Shown here one piece after another: positions 41,734 through 50,638 of a stretch of DNA of 64,000 bases. Position 1 is the first letter of the stretch; each line of letters opens with the position of its first letter. The notes under the pieces are model-generated. The model did no database searches, had not been told where the DNA came from, and worked only from the letters and a program-made list of their open reading frames with translations. Source of the stretch: JBFIHF01 sp964411125 (GTDB taxonomy: Bacteria; Myxococcota_A; Bradymonadia; Bradymonadales; Bradymonadaceae); NCBI GenBank assembly GCA_964411125.1, contig CAYPJU010000027.1, forward strand, positions 7,707 through 71,706, read 5' to 3'. A program made the translations under genes and the position numbers.

Positions 41734-43539
41734 ATGAGCGACAGCGAAGCTACGGACCTTTCCCTGCCCCGAGGCTGCTCCTTCTTGATCGAGGAGGTTG
41801 CCTCGGAGCGCATCTTCACGCCGGAGCAGATGACGGACGAACAGCGAATGTTCGCGTCGACTGCGCGCGAGTTCATGGAACGCGAGGTGCTCCCGCAGGT
41901 CGAGGAGCTGGAGGACCAGAACTTCGACAAGATGGTGGAGCTGCTGCGGAAGGCGGCGGATGTCGGCCTTCTGATGATCGACATTCCGGAGGAGTATGGT
42001 GGGCTACAGGTCGACAAGCGGACGAGCATGTTCGTGTCGGAAAACCTGAGCCAGTACGCCGGCTTCTCGGTCACGTATGGCGCGCACACCGGGATCGGAA
42101 CGTTGCCGCTGCTCTACTTCGGCACCCCGGAGCAGAAAGAGAAGTGGCTACCTCGGATCGCGACGGGGGAAGTGATCGCGGCGTACGCGCTGACCGAGCC
42201 GGGGAGCGGGTCGGACGCGATGGCGGCAAAGACGAAAGCAGTGCTGGACGAAGATGGCGAACACTACGTCATCAACGGGTCCAAGATGTGGATCACGAAC
42301 GCCGGGTTCGCCGACCTGTTCACGGTGTTCTGCCAGGTCGACGGCAGCAAGTTCAGCGCGTTCCTCGTGGAGGCGACGCGCGACGGCGTCGATACCGGGG
42401 CCGAAGAGAAGAAGATGGGGATCAAAGGCTCGTCGACCCGTCAGCTCATCCTCGAGGACGTGCGCGTGCCGAAGGAGAACCTTTTGGGGGAGATCGGCAA
42501 AGGCCACAAGATTGCCTTCAACATCCTGAACATCGGGCGATTCAAGCTCGGGGTCGGCGTAGCGGGAGGAGCGAAGCGAACGCTCGGCGTCGCAGCGAAA
42601 TACGCGCTCGAGCGGAAACAGTTCGGTCAGCCGATCGCCGACTTCGGGGCAATCCGCGAGAAGCTCGGGGAGATGGCGGTCCGGATCTACGCGCTCGAGT
42701 CGATGTGCTACCGCGTTGCCGGATACATGGACGAGACGCTCGAGCCGCTCGACCGAACGTCGCCGGACTACATCCAGCAGGCGATGGACGCGATCGAGGA
42801 GTTCGCGGTCGAAGACTCGATCATGAAGGTGTACGGGTCGGAGGTCTTTCAGTTCGTCGCCGACGAGGCGGTTCAGATCCACGGCGGCTACGGGTTCTCG
42901 GGCGAGTACGAGGTGGAGCGGACGTTCCGCGACTGCCGCGTGAACCGGATTTTCGAAGGGACGAACGAGATCAACCGGATGCTGATCCCCGGGACGATCC
43001 TGAAGCGGACGATGAAGGGGCAATTGAACCTGTTCGACGCGATTGGACGCGTCGAGGCGGAGCTCGCGCAGGCGTCGACGGTGGCGCAGCCGGGCCAGGG
43101 GGCCGACCCCGAGCTGAAGTTCGAGCGGTTCCTGACCGAACAGGCGAAGCGGGTCACGATCTACGTCGCGAACCAGGCGATCCAAAAGCACATGGCGGAC
43201 CTACGCGAGCGGCAGGAGATCCTGTTGCTGCTCGCCGACCTCATCATCGGGGTCTACGCGATGGACTCGACGGTGGCTCGCACCGCGCAGATCGTCGCGG
43301 ACATCGGGCTCGACAAGGCCGAGGTGCACCGCGCCGCGACGCGCGTTGCCGTGAACGATTTCTACCAGCAGATTTCTCGGATCGGCGAAGAGCTCCTCTG
43401 CCACCTCTACCGCGAAGAGAAGCTGACGACCCACCTGGCGAACCTCGATCGGCTCGCGCCGAGGCCCCGCATCGACGTCATTTCGCTGCGTCGCAAGGTT
43501 GCCGACGCCGTCGTGGCGAAAGAGAAGTACCCGTTCTGA
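41734..43539 (+). CDS. acyl-CoA dehydrogenase (VLCAD-like, long form)
   Basis: 601 residues from ATG 41734 (AGAGAG upstream); a start at 41689 is also open. FAD/substrate motifs: AYALTEPGSGSDAMAAKTKA, WITNAGFADLFTVF, GIKGSSTRQLILEDV, ALERKQFGQPIADFGAIREK, and the catalytic glutamate in FEGTNEINRMLIPG. The extra 180-residue C-terminal helical domain fits very-long-chain enzymes. It performs the first step of fatty-acid beta-oxidation, passing electrons to an electron-transfer flavoprotein. Two repeats and a pyrimidine tract precede it. Lipid-metabolism genes (plsB, acyl-CoA oxidase) lie further on. Confidence 0.92.
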   Translation: MSDSEATDLSLPRGCSFLIEEVASERIFTPEQMTDEQRMFASTAREFMEREVLPQVEELEDQNFDKMVELLRKAADVGLLMIDIPEEYGGLQVDKRTSMFVSENLSQYAGFSVTYGAHTGIGTLPLLYFGTPEQKEKWLPRIATGEVIAAYALTEPGSGSDAMAAKTKAVLDEDGEHYVINGSKMWITNAGFADLFTVFCQVDGSKFSAFLVEATRDGVDTGAEEKKMGIKGSSTRQLILEDVRVPKENLLGEIGKGHKIAFNILNIGRFKLGVGVAGGAKRTLGVAAKYALERKQFGQPIADFGAIREKLGEMAVRIYALESMCYRVAGYMDETLEPLDRTSPDYIQQAMDAIEEFAVEDSIMKVYGSEVFQFVADEAVQIHGGYGFSGEYEVERTFRDCRVNRIFEGTNEINRMLIPGTILKRTMKGQLNLFDAIGRVEAELAQASTVAQPGQGADPELKFERFLTEQAKRVTIYVANQAIQKHMADLRERQEILLLLADLIIGVYAMDSTVARTAQIVADIGLDKAEVHRAATRVAVNDFYQQISRIGEELLCHLYREEKLTTHLANLDRLAPRPRIDVISLRRKVADAVVAKEKYPF

Positions 43540-43543
43540 CCGC

Positions 43544-43620
43544 TCAGTCCTGCAGCGGCAGTTCCCATTCAGAGTAGGTGAAATGCTCGAGCGGGCGGCT
43601 GATGCCGTGGTGCTCGCCGG
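43544..43620 (-). pseudogene. fragment of plsB 3' end
   Basis: On the minus strand this reads GEHHGISRPLEHFTYSEWE and ends a few codons later at TGA (43544-43546). It matches the C-terminus of PlsB (GEHRDISRRLERFTYPERA) encoded 4.1 kb away. At DNA level 43574-43620 and 47672-47718 agree at 41 of 47 positions and have the same orientation. No upstream plsB sequence is present, so only the gene's tail was left or copied here. The rest of the 267-base gap shows no gene. Confidence 0.7.
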
Positions 43621-43806
43621 GCCAGTTCGCAAGGCACTTCGAACTGACGGCACAACCCGTTGGATACGCTATCGTTTCCAGCAATCCCACAAAACACCTT
43701 GCCCCCCCCCGCACTGTTTCCGGTACCGTTCACGTCGGTCGGTGGGACCAGATAGGGAGACTGCGCCAATCGGGCGCGCTGGTTTCGCCATTACCACGGA
43801 CAATCG

Positions 43807-44901
43807 ATGAATATCGTGAAACACCTGACGGGTGCGCTCGGCACCGCTCTGTTCATTACCCTTGCAGGCGCCCCGGCGTTTGCGGTCGAACCAGGCTTCT
43901 GTAACCCTGGGGAGGACGAGCTGGAGTGCGAGTGCCCACAGGACCCCGCCGAGTTCAATGCGGACACTTGCTCGCTCACCCCAATCGGGAACCTCATCTA
44001 CACGGACGACACGACGACGCTGGAGAACTACGTCTCGGCCTCTTGGGATTCGGAAGACAACGTCTACGACGTGACCGTCGATCTGCGAAATCTTCCGGGA
44101 GAAGGGGTGATGCTGCTCGGGAGCAACGCCGGGCAGTTCGGCGACCTCGACGAAGTGCTCGGCTTCTTGTCCGATGTGTTCGGAATTCAGGTCGACGCCC
44201 CGTTCGATTCCCAAGGTCAGCCCTACCTGCTGCCGCCGATGCGGATCAACCAAACGGGAACCTCGACCAGAATCGACGAGGCGACGGGCACCTGGGCTCC
44301 CGAGAACAGCCACAACTTCATTGCCGACATCCTGACTGACAAGGATGGGAAGATGACGATCGGTTCGGACGTGTTCGTACTCTTCGAAGATGACGAAGGC
44401 TGCGAGGGGAGCGACTCCAAAGCGCAGGACGCTGCGACGGACGGCGCGCTCACCGGAAACCAGTGCTCGTGGGGACGAGACGCGGACTACTTCGACCGCA
44501 CCGACAGCGGTGACGCGCGTTGCGCGAACGCTCCGCCCGCCTGCAAATTCATTGTGAGGAAGGCCACGACCGTCACCGAAGCGAAGTCTACCGAGTTCAT
44601 TCTGACGCCGGCGCTCTCGTGCAGTATCGATGAGCAGATACCGTACGAATGCGACATGCAGAACGGCTTCATACGAAACCTGGCGGTCGAGGCCGACATC
44701 GACAGCGACGCAACGTACTTCACGACACAAGGGCCGATCGTCAATTCGCTGTCCAAGCAGGATGTGCCGTCCGTGACGAACAGCGACACGACGACTGGTG
44801 GTACTTGCACGCATGGCTACGTGACGCGAGCGATGGATGCAGTGCAGCTCCAGACGCGCGATGGTGCCTACAATTCGAGCGTATCTGCATGCGTGTTTTG
44901 A
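43807..44901 (+). CDS. secreted protein, unknown function
   Basis: 364 residues from ATG 43807. Signal peptide MNIVKHLTGALGTALFITLA with cleavage after AFA. The mature protein starts with a Cys-rich stretch (FCNPGEDELECECPQDPAEF) and then an acidic, beta-rich body with several Asp-rich loops and further cysteine pairs (CEGSDSK, CSWGRD, CANAPPACK, CSIDEQIPYEC). No family recognised. Its end overlaps the next gene by 13 bases. It is the first of three secreted-protein genes between the two copies of the plsB end. Confidence 0.75.
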   Translation: MNIVKHLTGALGTALFITLAGAPAFAVEPGFCNPGEDELECECPQDPAEFNADTCSLTPIGNLIYTDDTTTLENYVSASWDSEDNVYDVTVDLRNLPGEGVMLLGSNAGQFGDLDEVLGFLSDVFGIQVDAPFDSQGQPYLLPPMRINQTGTSTRIDEATGTWAPENSHNFIADILTDKDGKMTIGSDVFVLFEDDEGCEGSDSKAQDAATDGALTGNQCSWGRDADYFDRTDSGDARCANAPPACKFIVRKATTVTEAKSTEFILTPALSCSIDEQIPYECDMQNGFIRNLAVEADIDSDATYFTTQGPIVNSLSKQDVPSVTNSDTTTGGTCTHGYVTRAMDAVQLQTRDGAYNSSVSACVF

Positions 44902-46178
44902 AACATCAGACGTCCCTCCTGGCGCTGCTCTTCGCACTCGGTTGCTCAGCGTCAGGCGGGACGGCTCCCCATTCTCGAGACCATGGCTTCAGCTCGGATC
45001 GTGGACGAGACAGCGCCGTGCAAAGCGAGGATGTATCACCCGCCAATCCTGACGCAGGACGCGTGCCGACGACCGTGGACAGCGGGAGGTCGGGCACCGA
45101 TCGGCTTCCCCCGATAGACGGTTCCCTCTGGCAGTTTCGACAATGCGAGGGTGAAGCGGCAATGCCGAGCCCCTCCGGTGGGAAGTTTCGGATGTTGCAG
45201 CGAGACTCCATTGATCCGGAGTTCGATTCGCAACAGGCTCGTCGAGCCGCACAGGGCGAAGAGGGGAGGATCGTGGTGGCCGCCCCGGAGCTTCAGCAGG
45301 GGAAGGTTATTGCGTACGACTTTTTCTCGCCAGGAGGCCGGGACGTTACCCTTCACTACTATCCTTATGTCACCACGCGGACGGCGGAAGAACTATCGAA
45401 GGAAAGGATGAATCTCACCATCCTGGTCGATTACGAGCCGGTCGAGGCGACGTGGACGAGATGGAATGACGATCGAAGCGCCGCGCTCGACTCTGCGGTG
45501 GCGACGGGATTCTCGTTCGGACCGCCGCGCGAGTTCGAGCTGATCGAGGTGACGATACCGGCCGACGCGTTCCCAGAACATCGGGCGTATGAGATTTCGC
45601 TCGGAATGCTGTCGGTTTCTTCGCTTCTGGTCGACCGTCATACGGCGTGGCGCATGCGGTTGTACAACGGCGGGTATGACGTGCCTCCCCGTCCGTGTGC
45701 AAACCAGCCGCTCGGTGTCGATGAGCGAACGGAGATCGAGTTCGCGCTCCAGAACGGTGCCCGCGAGCTGCTTCTGTTTCCCGAAATCATCGAAGACTTC
45801 TGGACCACCCACGGTCGCCCGCTGCAGGTTGAGCCGGGCGAAACCATCCGGTTCTACGCTACGGGACTGCGGGACGGGAAAGGAGCGTCTGCGGCAGTCG
45901 CGGTGCCGACGGTCAACGGCATCCCGATCGGATCACCCCGATGGTGGTCCCACGGGCCTGGCTGGGTGGGGGCCGCACTTCCCCCCATCGACACGCGATT
46001 CTCGTTTTCCTACACGGTACCGGAGGAACCCGGAGTCTACGACGTCTACGTGCAGTCGTGGACCGACCCGTTCGAGACAGGGCGGGACCTCGACGGGAAT
46101 TCAATCAATGGTGTGTACTTCACACCGAAACCCACGAGCCATTCCAACGGCATTCGGCTGGTCGTGCCCGAGCAATAA
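44889..46178 (+). CDS. secreted lipoprotein, paralogue 1 of a tandem pair
   Basis: 429 residues from ATG 44889, overlapping the previous gene. Lipobox in LLFALGCSAS (Cys about 19), then a Ser/Asp-rich linker to about 80. The body is one conserved domain containing VIAYDFFSPGGRDVTLHYYP, RAYEISLGMLSVSSLLVDRH and NGARELLLFPEIIEDFWTTH, ending with an immunoglobulin-like beta part (EPGVYDVYVQSWTDPFETGR). No catalytic motif recognised. Shares most residues with the next gene over the full domain, so it arose by tandem duplication. Confidence 0.75.
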   Translation: MRVLKHQTSLLALLFALGCSASGGTAPHSRDHGFSSDRGRDSAVQSEDVSPANPDAGRVPTTVDSGRSGTDRLPPIDGSLWQFRQCEGEAAMPSPSGGKFRMLQRDSIDPEFDSQQARRAAQGEEGRIVVAAPELQQGKVIAYDFFSPGGRDVTLHYYPYVTTRTAEELSKERMNLTILVDYEPVEATWTRWNDDRSAALDSAVATGFSFGPPREFELIEVTIPADAFPEHRAYEISLGMLSVSSLLVDRHTAWRMRLYNGGYDVPPRPCANQPLGVDERTEIEFALQNGARELLLFPEIIEDFWTTHGRPLQVEPGETIRFYATGLRDGKGASAAVAVPTVNGIPIGSPRWWSHGPGWVGAALPPIDTRFSFSYTVPEEPGVYDVYVQSWTDPFETGRDLDGNSINGVYFTPKPTSHSNGIRLVVPEQ

Positions 46179-46351
46179 AGTGCAGAAGGCGTGACCGCCG
46201 GCGTTTCGGATCTGCGCAGACGTCGTCTCATGCTCGACCGTCGAGATCGTGACCGCTTCCAAGCCAGCTAGCAAACATGGACGTTTTGACACTACTTCCG
46301 GTGGCCTTGGTGCTCGCGAACTGCAGGTGGTCCGGGGCCGGCGGAAGCGTC

Positions 46352-47647
46352 TTGCGCGCGTCGAAACTTGAGACGCCTTCATTGGCGCTGCTCTTCGCAT
46401 TGAGTTTGAGTTGCTCAGCGACAGGCGGGACGTCGACCTCTTCTCGCGACGGTGGCGGACCGGCATTCAATGCCGATGGTCCCGCGGGTGGGACCGATGC
46501 ATCGTCCGTCGACGACGAGCAGGATGCTACTACCATCGATGCCGACGACGCGGGTCCGTCGGGTCCGGAGCCGCTACCCTCGATCGACGGCGCGCTGTGG
46601 GAATTCCGGCAGTGCGAGGGCGAGACGCCGATGTCGAGTCCCAGCGACGAGAAGTTTCGGATGCCGAATCGCGACTCGATCGATCCAGAGTTCGACGCGC
46701 GGCAGGCTCGAGCGGCTGCAGAGGGAGAAGAAGGTCAGATAGTAGTCGCCGACCCCGCACTTCAGCAGGGCAAAGTATTCGCATACGACTTCTTCTCCCC
46801 CGGCGGTCGTGACGTCACCCTACACTACTACCCCTACGTCACCACCCGGACCGCCGAACAGCTTTCGAAGGAACGGATGAATCTCACCGTTCTCGTCGAC
46901 TACGAGCCTGTGGAGGCGACATGGACGCGATGGAGTGACGACCGAAGCACAGCGCTGGACACGGCCCTGGGGACCGGCATCTCATTCGGACCCCCACGTC
47001 AGTTCGAACTCATTGAAGTAACGATACCGGCCGAGGCGTTTCCTCAGCGTCGAGCGTACGAAATCTCGCTCGGAATGCTCTCCGTTTCCTCGCTCCTCGT
47101 CGACCGCCATTCTGCGTGGCGCATGCGGCTGTACAACGGTGGCTACGAAGTACCGTCACGCCCCTGTGCGAACGAGCCGCTCGATATCGAAGAACGAACC
47201 GAAATCGAATTCGCGCTGCAAAACGGAGCGAGAGAGCTGCTCCTCTTCCCTGAAACCATCGAGGACTTCTGGACGACACATGGGCGCCCACTCGAAGTGA
47301 AGCCGGGTGAGACGATCCGTTTCTACGCCAGCGGTTTCCGGGACGGAAAGGGGCCGTCTGCGGCTGTCGCCGTGCCGACGGCCAACGGGATCCCTATCGG
47401 ATCACCCAAATGGTGGCGACACGGGCCCGCCTGGGTGGGTGCCGCTCTTCCCCCGATCGACACGCGGTTTTCGTTCTCGTACACGGTGCCCGATGAACCA
47501 GGCACTTACGACGTCTATGTGCTGTCTTGGACCGATCCGTTCGAAACGGGACGGGATCTCGATGGCAATCGAATCAACGGCGTCTACTTCAGCTCGAAAC
47601 CCCGTGGGCATTCGAACGGGATTCGGCTGGTCGTCCCGGAGCCGTGA
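46352..47647 (+). CDS. secreted lipoprotein, paralogue 2 of a tandem pair
   Basis: 431 residues from TTG 46352, chosen because alignment to paralogue 1 starts here and gives nearly equal length; an ATG at 46277 would add 25 unrelated residues. Lipobox in FALSLSCSAT. The domain repeats paralogue 1 almost block for block (VFAYDFFSPGGRDVTLHYYP, NGARELLLFPETIEDFWTTH, EPGTYDVYVLSWTDPFETGR), while the linker after the lipobox differs. Different synonymous codons show the duplication is not recent. Stop is 9 bases from the convergent plsB stop. Confidence 0.75.
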   Translation: MRASKLETPSLALLFALSLSCSATGGTSTSSRDGGGPAFNADGPAGGTDASSVDDEQDATTIDADDAGPSGPEPLPSIDGALWEFRQCEGETPMSSPSDEKFRMPNRDSIDPEFDARQARAAAEGEEGQIVVADPALQQGKVFAYDFFSPGGRDVTLHYYPYVTTRTAEQLSKERMNLTVLVDYEPVEATWTRWSDDRSTALDTALGTGISFGPPRQFELIEVTIPAEAFPQRRAYEISLGMLSVSSLLVDRHSAWRMRLYNGGYEVPSRPCANEPLDIEERTEIEFALQNGARELLLFPETIEDFWTTHGRPLEVKPGETIRFYASGFRDGKGPSAAVAVPTANGIPIGSPKWWRHGPAWVGAALPPIDTRFSFSYTVPDEPGTYDVYVLSWTDPFETGRDLDGNRINGVYFSSKPRGHSNGIRLVVPEP

Positions 47648-47656
47648 GCACGCGAA

Positions 47657-50566
47657 TCAGGCGCGCTCGGGGTAGGTGAAGCGCTCGAGCCGGCGGCTGA
47701 TGTCGCGGTGCTCACCGGCGCTCGTCGAATCGGGGTCGAGCGAAACGTAAGTCTTCTTCTTCGACTCGTCGTACTTTCGGACGACGTATCCCCAGTCCGC
47801 CATCAGGCGAATCGCGTTGTCGTAGGTCGGCTTCGAGAGCGACTCCCAGAACATCACTTTGCCGACCTCATACTCCTGCTGCGCTCGCTTGAGAATCCCC
47901 TTCATCAGTTCGTTCTGTTCGACGCGCTCGTCCCCGAGCGAGTCGAGGGCGCGGGCCACGATGGTGTAGGCCTCGAGGAAGGTCAGGACCTGGCGGCGGA
48001 AGAACTGGAGCTCGATCGGCATCGGATCGGCGACGAAGACCGTGTCGCCACTCGGGGTCCCTTCGTCGGCCGGGACGATGGAGTTCCCGGCGAGCTCGAT
48101 CCAGCCGGAGGTTTCGAAGTAACGGAGGGTGCGCATGAAGACGTTGTTGAACTCGGCGCGCTCCTCGTAGATCCACTCGTACTTGAAGAGCTTGCTCAAA
48201 AAGAGGGTCTGCCGCATCAGGTCGGGCAGCATGATGGTCGGCGATCTGAACTGCGCGATGGCCGACGCGAGCAGCGCCTCGGGGACGAAGTGGTGAACGA
48301 TCGTGTTCCGGTAGTAGCTGAGCTCCAGGCGCGCATCCTCGGGGACGAGGTAGGTCACCGCTTCGCCGGACTTCTCGACCTGAACGTGGCCGTTGCCCCG
48401 CAAGAGGTCGAGCGCTTCGTCGATGACCTCCGAAGCGGCGTTCCCCATGATCGATTCGATCGCGAGGTTGCGTTCGGTCGACAGCGAGAGGTCGGCGTGA
48501 CGCTTTCGGCGGGCATCTTCGGTTTCGAGCCGTTGGATCGACTCGCGCCGCTGGACGAGGGCGTCGCGCAGCGTCGCCGAGAGCCGCACCTCGCGTTCCT
48601 GTTCCGTGAGAAAACGAAGCAGGAACCCGACCTCGCCGAGGAAGCGGTGTCGGTCGATGCCGCGGGCCTCGTTCGTCAGCAGCACCATCGAGCAGAGCGC
48701 TGTCGGGGTGACCGTGGTCACGCGGTTGATGTCGTAGATGATGCGGTGGGCGAGGCGAACGACGAGATCATCGATTTCGGACTCGCGGTCTTCGGACGAC
48801 TTCGACGGTTCCCCCCGCTCCACCCCGTAGCGGTCGAGGTAGTCCGCGACGTCGATCGGCTCGTCGAACTCGATGTAGAGGCGTCCGTACTTGGACGCCA
48901 GGAACTTCGGCGTCTTGAGAAGTCCCCCGAGCGACTCTTTCTCTTTGTCGCCGCCGAGCTGTTCGGTCTTGTGAGCCCGCTCCTCGATGATGCGCTCGTA
49001 GCCGACCGAGATCGGTACGAGCTGGACGTCGTCCATCCGTCCGGACGAGACGGCGCGCGTGATCATGTCGAGCATTCCGTACTTCGGCTTGACGAGCTTG
49101 CCGGTCCGGCTACGGGTTCCTTCGATGAAGAACTCGATCGGGTAGCCCGCCTCCATCGTCTTGATGAGGTATTCGCGGAAGACGACGGGGTAGAGCTCTT
49201 CGCCCTTGAACGAACGACGGATGAAGAAGGCACCGGCACGTCGGAAGATCCAGCCGAGAGGCCAGAACGCCAGGTTGATGCCGGCGGCGATGAGCGGCGA
49301 GGTGAGACCGTAGTGGTAGAAGACGTAGCTGATGATCAGGTAGTCGACGTGGCTCTTGTGGCTCGGGATCAGGACGATCGAGTGGTTTTTCGCGGCGTCG
49401 CGCACGCGCTCGAGGCCCTCTTCGTCGACCTCGAAACCGTCGTAGATGCGGTAAAACACGAGGCTCAGGATCGCCGACAAGATCTTCATCATGAGGAGGT
49501 TCGGCGCCGCCGAGATCTCCTCGAACTGCTCGTGGGCCCGCTTCATGATCGTATCTGGATCGGTCCCCTCGGCGGCGGCGACGCGCCGGACTGCCTCGAG
49601 GAGTTCGGGTTCCTGCGACATCGCGTTCCAGAGCGTCAGCGGGGCTTCTCGCTGCGGGCCGAGAATGACGGCACGCTCGCGATGGACACCTTCCAGGAGG
49701 CGCTCCCTCAGCAGCTCCGAGGCATCGGCTGAGTCGGCGCCGGGGTACTCCTGGAGGAAGTCGAGCAGGTCGACCTCCTCGCACACCTGCGCGACCGGCT
49801 GCCCGAACTTCAGGAAGCTCTGCCAGATCGTCTGGAACCAGTAGAGCACCTTGCGGAAGAAGCCGGGGCTCTGGACGGTCCCGAAGACCTCTTCGACGAT
49901 CGTGGCGTGCTTCGCGTCGGGGCGACGCTCCCAGACGAGCAGCAGCGGAACGACCGTGACCGGCCGGGCCATCGTCTTCTGGGCGCGGATGATGCGGTAG
50001 AGGTACTTCTGGCTGTACTCGATGTTGTCTTCGGGGGACGACTTCGCTTCTTCGAGGAAGAGGAAGACGGGCTCGTCGTTGGCGACGAGAGCCTGGACGA
50101 TCTCCTCGGGCTTCTCTGTCGGCTTGCGCCGCAGCATCGAGGCGAGCGCGACGAAGACGCTGCGCATCCAGACCATCCGGGCGCCGTTGGCGAAACGGGC
50201 ACGACGGATGCCATGCGTGTGGAACGCCCAGTTGAAGTAGAGGTAGTCGAGGAACGACCGCGATTGCATCACGTAGACGACGGACCCCTTGCTGTCGGCC
50301 TGTTTGAGCGCTTCGATCGAGCGAGCTTCGAACAGGACGTGGGCGAAGAGAAAACGCGCGATGAAGCGGAAGACGAACCCGAACTTCTCGAGCATCGCCG
50401 TCGGGTGAGGACTCTCCGCGAATTTTCTGGCGAGTTCTCGGCGCCGCTCGCGGGTCTCGGGATGCACCACCTCCGAAATCTCGTCGAGGCCGTCCGGCAT
50501 ACCGATTAGATCGGATTCGTAGGGCAGTGATTTCCGCCCGGATGTGTCGGCGTCGGTCGCACTCAT
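47657..50566 (-). CDS. plsB: glycerol-3-phosphate 1-O-acyltransferase
   Basis: 969 residues from ATG 50566. The acyltransferase blocks are intact: PSHKSHVDYLIISYVFY (HxxxxD), GAFFIRRSFKGEELYPVVF, PIEFFIEGTRSRTGKLVKPK and LVPISVGYERIIEER. It attaches the first acyl chain to glycerol-3-phosphate at the inner membrane. The protein is longer than the 807-residue E. coli enzyme; residues 90-260 look like a second, inactive acyltransferase-like fold (VYVMQSRSFLDYLYFNWAFH), with the HxxxxD histidine replaced by glutamine-serine. Convergent to the lipoprotein pair. A copy of its last 25 codons lies at 43544-43620. Confidence 0.92.
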   Translation of the reverse strand: MSATDADTSGRKSLPYESDLIGMPDGLDEISEVVHPETRERRRELARKFAESPHPTAMLEKFGFVFRFIARFLFAHVLFEARSIEALKQADSKGSVVYVMQSRSFLDYLYFNWAFHTHGIRRARFANGARMVWMRSVFVALASMLRRKPTEKPEEIVQALVANDEPVFLFLEEAKSSPEDNIEYSQKYLYRIIRAQKTMARPVTVVPLLLVWERRPDAKHATIVEEVFGTVQSPGFFRKVLYWFQTIWQSFLKFGQPVAQVCEEVDLLDFLQEYPGADSADASELLRERLLEGVHRERAVILGPQREAPLTLWNAMSQEPELLEAVRRVAAAEGTDPDTIMKRAHEQFEEISAAPNLLMMKILSAILSLVFYRIYDGFEVDEEGLERVRDAAKNHSIVLIPSHKSHVDYLIISYVFYHYGLTSPLIAAGINLAFWPLGWIFRRAGAFFIRRSFKGEELYPVVFREYLIKTMEAGYPIEFFIEGTRSRTGKLVKPKYGMLDMITRAVSSGRMDDVQLVPISVGYERIIEERAHKTEQLGGDKEKESLGGLLKTPKFLASKYGRLYIEFDEPIDVADYLDRYGVERGEPSKSSEDRESEIDDLVVRLAHRIIYDINRVTTVTPTALCSMVLLTNEARGIDRHRFLGEVGFLLRFLTEQEREVRLSATLRDALVQRRESIQRLETEDARRKRHADLSLSTERNLAIESIMGNAASEVIDEALDLLRGNGHVQVEKSGEAVTYLVPEDARLELSYYRNTIVHHFVPEALLASAIAQFRSPTIMLPDLMRQTLFLSKLFKYEWIYEERAEFNNVFMRTLRYFETSGWIELAGNSIVPADEGTPSGDTVFVADPMPIELQFFRRQVLTFLEAYTIVARALDSLGDERVEQNELMKGILKRAQQEYEVGKVMFWESLSKPTYDNAIRLMADWGYVVRKYDESKKKTYVSLDPDSTSAGEHRDISRRLERFTYPERA

Positions 50567-50638
50567 CGGACCAAGAGTACGCTCCCACCGGCGGCTAGCA
50601 AAGGCGGGCGCACCGTCGGGTGGCAGTGACCGTCCGGC

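Noticed and set aside
43907..47650. Insertion sequence or integrase within the plsB-tail-bracketed block
   Set aside because: I searched the frames on both strands and see only the three secreted-protein genes; no DDE, tyrosine or serine recombinase motif.
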